Part shown: positions 19,200-26,027 of the stretch, one piece after another
How the letters are laid out: the number at the start of each line of letters is the position of its first letter
How positions within the stretch are numbered: position 1 is the stretch's first letter
Source of the DNA: Acanthaster planci
Lineage: Eukaryota; Echinodermata; Asteroidea; Valvatida; Acanthasteridae
DNA: 26,027 bases
Assembly: GCF_001949145.1 (NCBI RefSeq)
Contig: NW_019091495.1
Location: 1,139,107-1,165,133, forward strand
Direction: 5' to 3'
Notes under the pieces: generated by a model
The model's input: the letters and a program-made list of their open reading frames with translations, nothing else
Database searches by the model: none
Told to the model about the DNA's origin: nothing
Translations under genes and position numbers: made by a program

Positions 19200-19782
19200 T
19201 TTATATTCTTTGGTCATTTTTATTAGTATTATTGTTATCATTATTGTTTATTTAAAATCATTCGATCTTCGCGGCCCAGAGGCCGAATTCCATTTGAATG
19301 TACAAAATAAAAATTAAATTTACAAAAAATACATCAATATAATTATATTATTACAACATTAATATAAATTACATAAAATGTTTCATTACATTAATTACAA
19401 TATTGTTTCATTTAATTGTACAGTTACAAAAGAAGGCATAACAATGGGGACAAATACATTTATTTATCGGTAGACTACAAAAACTAAAGACTCTACATGA
19501 CGTTTATAATGAGCACAAAAACCCCAAAACACTCAAGGACAAATCAATTAGAATGGTGTACCAGCCACGCTATGAATTGAAGTAGGGAATTGGGCTGTTT
19601 TTAAAACGGTTTCTAGTGATGCTTTTACTGTTTCGCAAATTCTTACCAAGCCAAGAAAGGGGAAACAATGCCTTGGTACGGGGACTGGACAGGATCTGTT
19701 TTGCAAAACTCTGGCAATGGTCTTTTCGCCTGTTGGTTAAAGTGTCAAGGCTGAGAATTTTCTTTATTGTTATTCTTAGCTA
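19200..19782 (-). mobile_element. 5'-truncated non-LTR retrotransposon (LINE) 3' end
   Basis: On the minus strand, 19779-19570 is open for 69 codons. It reads ITIKKILSLDTLTNRR, then HCQSFAKQILSS, ALFPLSW and FKNSPIPYFNS before TAG at 19572-19570. The pattern L-x-L-x-x-L-x-x-R-R, C-x-x-F-A-K, L-F-P and an N-S-x-I-P-Y end is the usual C-terminal tail of reverse transcriptases in invertebrate LINE ORF2 proteins. An AT-rich 3' region follows (with GGCCTCTGGGCCGCGAAG near 19268-19285) and an AAT/ATT-type microsatellite tail to about 19205. A stop (TAG 19782-19780) and loss of the upstream domains make it a dead fragment. It has no mobility genes left. Confidence 0.65.
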
Positions 19783-20440
19783 CATGTACGATTAAATAAG
19801 CACGAATTGAATCCTTTCTAACACAGTGCACTATGTTTCGACAGAATTATTCGTGAAATTGCCAGGTTCAAACTGGCGAATGGTATTTTCAAAATCTATG
19901 ACAAATTAATACAATCTTTTCTATTTCCATTTTACTGATGTTTTGTACTGTACGACCCACCAAAAGCCTCATTAAATGAAATAATAAATTAAAATCTCTC
20001 TTTCTACATTTCAGAAACTAAACACAGACACAGGATATATATATAGCCCTGTGGGGAACGATGGAAAAACAGGAAATAATTTTCATGCACATGCTGGGGT
20101 CCATGGTCCTTCTCGTTCCCTGAAAAGTCCAACCCATCATTTTAATTCATTCACTTAATCAGAGCTGGAACGGAGAATTGCAATGGCTATCATATCCACT
20201 ACTTAAAACAAATTACCTTTCAACTTGATTTTGTCTGCATGCAGTGGACGCTGGGTTCAGCCCGCTGTGATCTTGCTGGAAATCCGCCTCCCCCACACCC
20301 CTCCCAAAAAAATCCAAACCGAACAAACAAAACCAAAAAAAAAATTGTTTCAAAAATATTCAAAGTAATATACAGCATTATGCACAATTTTACGAATAAT
20401 CCGTGGTGATATTTTTTACCATATGACACGACGTGGGGGT
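19783..20440. other. unassigned, contains outer end of duplicated block B
   Basis: CCAAAAGCCTCATTAAAT at 19955-19972 pairs with 15146-15163 of copy A. The rest is AT-rich, with a CCCCCACACCCC-type purine/pyrimidine tract near 20288-20307, and has no gene. Confidence 0.5.
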
Positions 20441-20462
20441 CGGATATTTCAAAATCATCACC

Positions 20463-20470
20463 TATATATA
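20463..20470 (+). promoter_or_regulatory. TATA element upstream of the GUA tRNA
   Basis: TATATATA lies 29-36 bp before the tRNA, within CCTATATATACTTTAAAT, identical to the element before the 17106 copy. Confidence 0.6.
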
Positions 20471-20498
20471 CTTTAAATTACTCAGTGATTAAACGTGA

Positions 20499-20580
20499 GT
20501 GTCGGTGGCCGAGTGGTTAAGGCGATGGACTGTAGATCCATTGGGCATTGCCCTCACGGGTTCGAATCCTGTCCGATACG
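20499..20580 (+). tRNA. serine-type tRNA body with GUA (tyrosine) anticodon
   Basis: 82 nt including G73. The acceptor GTGTCGG pairs with CCGATAC, with one G3-U70 wobble. The D arm is GCC-GAGTGGTTAA-GGC. The anticodon arm ATGGA-CTGTAGA-TCCAT pairs perfectly and places GUA at 20532-20534. The 14-nt variable arm (stem GGGC/GCCC) and T arm ACGGG-TTCGAAT-CCTGT are intact. Body, long variable arm and G73 match eukaryotic tRNA-Ser, whereas real tRNA-Tyr has a short variable loop. TTTT (20585-20588) follows almost at once, and a TATA lies upstream. By anticodon it would be labelled Tyr, but by recognition elements it should be charged by SerRS. It could also be a re-specified or non-translating relic. 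Confidence 0.85.
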
Positions 20581-20584
20581 TATC

Positions 20585-20588
20585 TTTT
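20585..20588 (+). terminator. Pol III terminator of the GUA tRNA
   Basis: TTTT begins four bases after G73. The two sister copies keep TTTT at comparable distance. Confidence 0.6.
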
Positions 20589-20830
20589 CAATCTATCACA
20601 AATAATGTCGGCGATCATAGACGGAAAAAATACATTCGACAAAGAAAACGATTGGGGGGTAACACTGGAGTCGAACACACCTAAAATGGGTAAGTTAGCC
20701 AGGTAAAAGAAAAAAAAAGAAACACACTGTTGCCGGCTTAAATCTTGTCTAAATTTCACCTTGTCCCTGCGTCGAGCATGTCGATCTATGTTGTGCGCTA
20801 ATGTCGAGCAACGATCGCACTTGCCAAATC
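20589..20830. repeat. diverged third copy of the tRNA-flanking module
   Basis: It shares ordered words with 17179-17420: CTTTT-AATC, GCAAATA/ACAAATA, GAAAAAAT, CAGGTAAAAGAAA, TTGTCTAAA and GTCGAGC-TG-TC. Similarity is weaker than between the palindrome arms, so this copy is older or decays faster. Frames on both strands here are shadows. Confidence 0.5.
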
Positions 20831-21384
20831 CCGTTTCACCGTTGAAATTCCCGCTGTCTGGATGTGCAATAATGTTGGGTGTCGTTCCCCAGACTACATC
20901 AGATTTGATTTGTGTAATACTATGCGGCGAGGGCAAGACGAGGATGACCTTGCGTGACTATTATCCATGGATGTCAGGTCATTTACCAGTCTAGCCCAGG
21001 CTTTATTCAACATTACTGTGGACGCCATTTCTGTGATGTCACCACGGTGGTCCATGGAGTATTTTGCTTGAGCACGACCCAAACAGACGTCACTCGTGAT
21101 AACCCTTACGTATATACTATTTTCTATGGGCGCGTATTTGGTGTATGTATTGCAAGCCCGGCCCCCTGGCGCGGCATGGCAAGCCAGCTAGCTAGCTGCG
21201 CGCGTGTTCGTACATGTCCATTCAGCTGTCCCCAGTGCCTACATGCATGTGTGCTCTTTCGGGACATTTACATGGCGCCCAGAGACGTTAGAATTCTTCC
21301 GCTGGGTACCTAGTAACAAATATCATGAACAGTAGTCTTTTAATTTTCAGTTGACTTCAGATTTCCATTTAGCCCGCAAGAGGA
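20831..21384 (+). promoter_or_regulatory. 5' flank and possible promoter region of the CHFR-type gene
   Basis: More GC- and CpG-rich than the surroundings (for example GGCCCCCTGGCGCGGC and CTGCGCGCGTG at about 21160-21212), like a promoter. A pyrimidine-rich acceptor candidate, CTTTTAATTTTCAG, ends at 21350, so the ATG exon may be preceded by an untranslated exon. No specific start site can be fixed. Confidence 0.4.
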
Positions 21385-21499
21385 ATGTCGATATTGTGCA
21401 AGGAGGGTGTAGAGTGGGCGCAATTGGTGTGCACCACGGACCTGGACGCGCCTACTCTGCCCATTTGTGGAGAGAAAGTCACCATAGGAAGAGCTCAAG
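21385..21499 (+). CDS. CHFR: CHFR exon 1 (coding): start of FHA domain
   Basis: ATG has G at -3. The exon encodes 38 residues ending VTIGRAQ, which include the conserved Gly-Arg of the FHA fold. The donor is GTAGGC, phase 1. Confidence 0.85.
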
Positions 21500-24400
21500 G
21501 TAGGCCCTTCAGGCTATGCAGTTCACTTGCAGTCCAGGGTATTGCCAGAAGAATACATTACACGTGTATTACAGTTGGTGTAGTCATGGAGGTACTAGGT
21601 AGGTACGGTGACCCATCCGCCCCGGCCCGCCGCCCCGTGCTCCCACGAACGAAGGAGCGGAGAAAACGTTGGGCCCAGACCCTGTACTGTTGGCCTGATG
21701 TCATTTGGTTATGGCATGAATGACTGCCACTGAATTGAGTTTACTTGATTAATCAAGTTGTATGTAGGGCCCGTCAAAAGATGACAGAAAAAGTTTCCCT
21801 GTAGCTTGTAAGATTGAACATAATTAATAGCCTGTACAGGGTGTATTTAAAAAGTATACAGTCAGAAATTAACTGCAAAATAAAAATGTGAACATTTTTT
21901 GAAAATGTCTTCTCCTACATGGGTTGATTAGAGTATCATGCTGTTATTAAACTTGTGATCATGAACAGATCTTCATGCCTGAGTGACCGGGAGCTATTTT
22001 CCTAAATTAGTCAAAAACTGGCTTGCGCAAACACTTACTTTGTTCAGAATTGGATCAAAAGTCCAGAAAAGCAAGTATGGTAAAATGTATGTGCTTCAAT
22101 AAATATCATTTACATGTACTTCATCCATTTAGTCCTCCACATGACCACCATTTCGTTCCTCACAGATTTGTGCCCTTCTCAGCATGTCGGAGACAGCACA
22201 CCTGTTAATTTTTGACTGAATACTTTTTTTGATACACCCTGTGTATACTGTACATGTTCAGTGGTTAGGCCTAGCCTACATGGTTGATGTGCATTGCACC
22301 TTACAAAATCGTATGACTTTTTTCCCTCTTGTTCATAGGTTGCAATCTCAGTTTGCCAGAGAACAAATTGATATCAGGCCAGCATTGTGTCTTGACAAGG
22401 AACGAAGATGGCTTGGTATTACTGAAAGACACTAGGTAAAATAGGTCATGTTTTATTTTCCATTCCTTGACAGATAAACATGTACATGCACTTGCTATCT
22501 CCCCTGAGTTGATGTGCACCCTCACTGGCCAAGGACAGATCGGCTGGGAGAAAGTTTTTCAACTGGGATCTTGCAAATATGTGCCCGGCACACACGCAAA
22601 GACAATAAGCTTTTACAGTCCCATTCAAATTGGTTGCGCATGTTCACTGTCGCCCTTACCAGATGCGCATAAATCTATGCGCTCATGGGGTGATTTCTGC
22701 CAAAGGACCGGTATTTTTATGTCAAAACACACCCTCTGTTGTTCCCACTTGGAGCGGATGCAGACATTTTCTCCTTTATGGGGGAGGCCTACCATTATCG
22801 ACGTGAAGATTATTCTGAACAGCTTGTATAATGTACCTGCAAATTTTTCCTCTCAATGGTCTTGCAAAGAGTGAATACAGGACAAAATCAAAACCATTTC
22901 CCTGTAGCAAATGTTGAAGTGTTTCCAAGTTTCTATTGGTTTAGGGGTCATCCATTTTTGTCATCATTTTCACAAGCCTTCGAAGAGTGCTCTTTTGGCC
23001 TCCCCCCCCAGGACATAAGGAATGAACAAAATATGATGATTTCTCTATGATGTCTGAGGATATACATGTACACTTATAAGTCTGCTGTGGACGACCAAAG
23101 ATTAGTGGCAAGAGGAAAGACAACATCCATGACATCAGAGCAAGTCACCTCCAGGCATGCAACTTTTCCTCCAATCAGCTGATTTCCTCGTTATTCATTC
23201 ACACTCATGCCATTGAAAATGGAAAACAACGCTGTACAAAGTCTTGTGAAGAGTGAAATTTCCTTGTTTTTGTCAAAATTGCATGCCTAACCTGGTATGC
23301 TCATAATTCAACTTGCTACTGTCAAGAAACACATGATAGGTATCATTGTCCATTAGGCACTGCACGCACGCACGAGCATGGGCCGGTTTCTTTACATGAG
23401 GATTATTTTCAATCATATCATCCATTGCGATTGTTCTGGAACCATGTTAAACATCCTGCACATGTGGGCACTGCAACAGAAGTTGAAACTACAACCGTAC
23501 CTCATGCATATAGCAGTGGGAGGCATAAACTATGGCCGGTCTTTCATAATGGTCATTTTGAACATGTTTCTAAAGCGTAAGCATCCAATTAATCCCCTCC
23601 TTCAACACGCGGTTTGTACGTTGGCGAAAATGACAAAACTGGATGACCCCTTAGTAGAGTATGGGGTTTTCATTGTCTTTGATATAGTTTTGATTAGTTT
23701 GTAATTTGTACTCACTTTCTTTGATTTGCAAATAAAAACTACATTTGTCTAGTGAGAGGATTCAGTGAATACTGAATTGGTTTGTCTTTTCCCTAGTGAC
23801 CTTGAATCAGCCAAAATTCTATGCGGCAAATTTGGATTCAGTATTTTAAAGTCTGCCCAGTTTTATTCAAAGCACAAAGAATGTGAAAATGTTTGTGGTG
23901 TCTTTATGGAATTGTTTTCCAACAGTGATTAACATGAGGATTGAACAATTTTTCAGTATTAATGCCACAGGTTTAAGGTGAATATTTTATTGTCTTACTT
24001 GTCTGATGTACATAAATATGAAATAGTTTCAGTAGTTGTATTAAAAACAAAATCAGTTGTGCTTTCTAAAGATTGTTAAATGTTAAGATAAGATCATAAA
24101 CTTTATCACACTTCTTTGCAGTACCAATGGAACATTAATCTCTACATCAAGCAGAAAGGTGAGAGTAACGAAGGGCAATATTCAGAGACTCCAGCATGGT
24201 GATGAAATCTTTCTGGTCTTCAAAAAAGATGACCCAACTAAAAGTAAGTATATGCTCCTTAATTGTAATTTGTAAGCACACAGGATTAGCCGAGGTACTT
24301 GCAGTCTTGGACTTATTTGTAAAAACTGAAACACCTTTCTGTGCCCCCATAATTTCTCTAATTTTCTACTTGTTTTATTGAACAATTTTAACTGCAGGTC

Positions 24401-25789
24401 ATTTAGTTCTAGTATTCACATCAGTAAAGCTATTTTCATGATCTTCTTGAATCTTAGATGTGGCTTATATGTTTCAAGACCTCAGTCAACTCCTTGATGA
24501 AACCCAAGTGAATGATGACCCAGGTAATTAATGACTCTGAGACAGGTGCTGCATCTAATGATTAGGATCTGTACGCCACAGCTTGATATGTAATATGACT
24601 GGTCCACACAGAGGGATCAGTTACATAACAGAAGGATCCTTCCAAAATTATATAGCCACATATTTTTCTGTTGTTTTATGTTATTACCGCAGACTGTCTG
24701 TGTCCATTCTAAACCTGTGGCGAAATCATGAGTAACGGCGTGGGCTGTAACCAAATGTGCTGCATATGTCTAGATTAGAAGAATGTCAGTGTCCAAATAT
24801 CCATAGTAACCCGTCTGCTTTGTACTTTGTATTTTTACTGTGTACTGAACATTAATAACAGATTGAGAAGATTTCTGAAGATTTTACACCAAAGACGGCA
24901 TCCTATTTCATTTGAATGTTTTATTGCTTGTAATTAGGCCTTTGTTCTGGACTTTTACCCATCTTGATTGGCATGTTTAGAAAGTGATGAAGAGTGTACA
25001 CAAGAGTATGACGTGAAAATGACAGCAAGCACACCCACAAAGCGAGCGGTCTGTGAAGTGGATTCCTCAGCAGAGATTGAAGAAGAACAAGCCAAGAAAC
25101 CTAAAATTGACATCACCAGCCAAGAAGAGCAGTTGGATCAGCCCTCTCAGCCTCGAGAACAACCAAGGTAAATTGAAAGATTGAGTGATACTGGGCTTGG
25201 TGTGAGAGCTTTGAAGAGAAACCTTCGAGATATGCTCGGCTGGGGACTTCAACCATCCTGGTCTCTTCCTCAGGCATAATGAAAATCAACCAGTTGGGTT
25301 TTATGCTTGTTGAAGTTTGATACCACGGTAAATTACATAAGCACTGTGATGTTGCTGAGTGGTTTAAGTGTCTTTGACGCCAAAACCCTGTACTCCGATC
25401 TTCATAAATAGAGAATTTGTCATGGTTATGTTCTTTGCTTGATGATTATGGTGTGTTCTCTTTCTGTTTCCCAGAGTTGATCTGTCTTTAGCAGACAGTC
25501 TGCCACAGACTTCTGATTCTACTGGTGTGGATGTGACATCAGAGGGTGTTGCTGACACTGACTCTGCTAAACAACAGGCTGTTGCTCCCACTGGAACAGA
25601 AACAGCCAACGAGACTCCAGTAATCACCCCTTCTGCTAATGACAAAACAACTGACAGTTCAGTAGCTGCCGTTGATTCTCCAGCAGGTGTGACACCTGAG
25701 GGAGGAGATGTCCAGGGTTCTGCTGGGGAAGCAATGGCTGATAATCTCATATGCAGTATATGCCAAGATATCTTTCATGATTGTATAAG
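21385..25789 (+). CDS. CHFR: CHFR-type E3 ubiquitin ligase (FHA-RING), 5' part
   Basis: Six coding exons (21385-21499, 22339-22435, 24122-24243, 24458-24523, 24981-25167, 25475-25789) join in phases 1, 2, 1, 1, 2, 2 without a break. They give 300 residues before the window ends in intron 6. Residues 15-112 form an FHA domain with all phosphopeptide-contact motifs: GR (35-36), S51-x-x-H54 and N73-G74. NVAYMFQDLSQ follows, as in CHFR proteins. Residues 134-284 are an acidic, Ser/Thr/Pro/Gln-rich linker with a basic KKPK patch that may act in nuclear import. Residues 289-300 (CSICQDIFHDCI) are the start of the RING finger, whose remaining zinc ligands lie beyond the edge. CHFR is a mitotic-stress checkpoint ligase that binds poly(ADP-ribose) through a C-terminal zinc finger, not visible here. 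The FHA-then-RING order and the CQDxxHDC motif make the assignment strong. Confidence 0.93.
22339..22435 (+). CDS. CHFR: CHFR exon 2: FHA core
   Basis: The acceptor is TTGTTCATAG. It encodes GCNLSLPENKLISGQHC, holding the Ser-x-x-His contact pair, and ends KDT. The donor is GTAAAA, phase 2. Confidence 0.9.
22436..24121 (+). other. CHFR intron 2
   Basis: The largest intron of the gene seen, about 1.7 kb. The word GGGGTCATCCA-TTTTGTCA occurs at about 22946 and, inverted, near 23630-23650, suggesting relics of a short interspersed repeat. A 108-codon frame at 23378-23704 lies inside and has no homology I recognise; it is probably fortuitous. Confidence 0.7.
24122..24243 (+). CDS. CHFR: CHFR exon 3: FHA C-terminal half
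   Basis: The acceptor is TTCTTTGCAG. It completes STNGT, the conserved FHA Asn-Gly loop, then LQHGDEIFLVF. The donor is GTAAGT, phase 1. Confidence 0.9.
24458..24523 (+). CDS. CHFR: CHFR exon 4: end of FHA region
   Basis: A short 66-base exon following ATCTTAG. It reads VAYMFQDLSQLLDE and ends NDDP. The donor is GTAATT, phase 1. Confidence 0.88.
24981..25167 (+). CDS. CHFR: CHFR exon 5: acidic linker
   Basis: The acceptor is GCATGTTTAG. It reads ESDEECTQEYDVKM, then an acidic run EIEEEQ, KKPK, and a Gln/Pro-rich end. The donor is GTAAAT, phase 2. Confidence 0.85.
25475..25789 (+). CDS. CHFR: CHFR exon 6: linker and first RING cysteines
   Basis: The acceptor is TTTCTGTTTCCCAG. Roughly 85 residues of Thr/Ser/Ala-rich linker precede CSICQDIFHDCI. 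The donor is GTGAGT at 25790, phase 2; the interrupted codon AG- fits the serine usual after this motif. Confidence 0.9.
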
Positions 25790-26027
25790 GTGAGTCTATC
25801 TATTAGACATAAGTGTCTAAACCTTACTTTATCCATGCTAGACCATGAAAGGCTGACAAGTGCTATCATTAACCCTAACACTCCTCAGTCCTCCAACAGG
25901 TGAAGGATTGAGGAGGGTTAGGGTTAAACCTCCTATGCTGAAGTCACTCTTTGGGTCACTTGGTAAACACCTCAAAGAAGCACAGATGTGTAGTGTTGTG
26001 CACTGCACCAACAGTCCCTCACAGGAA
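25790..26027 (+). other. CHFR intron 6 (open at the window edge) with a hairpin
   Basis: Intronic sequence running off the window. Inside, 25869-25893 (TTAACCCTAACACTCCTCAG and on) is a near-perfect inverted partner of 25903-25927 (GGATTGAGGAGGGTTAGGGT and on), with about 22 of 25 pairs. The stem tip contains TTAGGG-like words. Confidence 0.75.

Noticed and set aside
20517-20936. 139-codon minus-strand frame
   Set aside because: It overlaps the GUA tRNA antisense and the duplicated flank, without homology.
23378-23704. 108-codon ATG frame in CHFR intron 2
   Set aside because: It has no recognised homology, no promoter or acceptor, and part is made of an inverted repeat word (TTTTGTCA...GGATGACCCC). 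Chance is more likely.
1-26027. CRISPR array, bacterial operon or rRNA
   Set aside because: No regularly spaced direct repeats of CRISPR type, no operon-like gene packing and no rRNA sequence were seen. The window is eukaryotic.

Overview
The window is animal nuclear DNA. It has spliced genes with GT-AG introns, one intronless rhodopsin-class GPCR, a decayed non-LTR retrotransposon end and TATA-bearing tRNA-like genes. It is AT-rich, with abundant TACATGTA-type words. An FHA-RING gene of the CHFR family and a moody/GPR84-like GPCR suggest an aquatic invertebrate of deuterostome or lophotrochozoan type. The sequence alone does not settle the phylum.

Layout, left to right. (1) 1-3544 holds no gene I can support, only a GAACA-rich imperfect inverted repeat (about 205-690) and a perfect short hairpin at 811-835. 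(2) 3545-6448 (+) is a compact gene for a secreted protein with two LDL-receptor class A modules: TATA box, untranslated exon, signal-peptide exon and two LDLa exons, with both coding introns in phase 1. A 58-bp tandem repeat lies further right (about 7881-8090). (3) 10528-11628 (-) is a single-exon seven-transmembrane receptor of 366 residues. (4) 12.7-15.2 kb (-) holds a signal-peptide exon plus candidate 3' exons of a small secreted-peptide gene that I do not recognise. The signal-peptide exon and its apparent 5'UTR exon were duplicated: a dead copy lies at 18.4-18.8 kb and a fragment at 16.6 kb. (5) 15.75-17.8 kb is a large diverged palindrome. Each arm carries a tRNA-like gene, transcribed outward, with a TATA element about 30 bp upstream and a TTTT terminator. 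(6) A retroelement remnant (19.2-19.8 kb) appears to have entered the second copy of the duplicated block. (7) A third tRNA module is at 20.44-20.59 kb. (8) 21385 to the right edge (+) is the first two thirds of the coding region of a CHFR-type E3 ubiquitin ligase: six coding exons covering the whole FHA domain, the acidic linker and the first two RING cysteines.

The most unusual content is the tRNA trio. All three have the discriminator base G73 expected of serine tRNAs. Two have an intact long variable arm, with anticodons UAA (Leu codon) and GUA (Tyr codons); the third keeps UAA but has lost the variable arm. If expressed and charged by SerRS they would read non-serine codons. Otherwise they are a duplicated non-coding or pseudogene family that has kept Pol III promoter and terminator signals.
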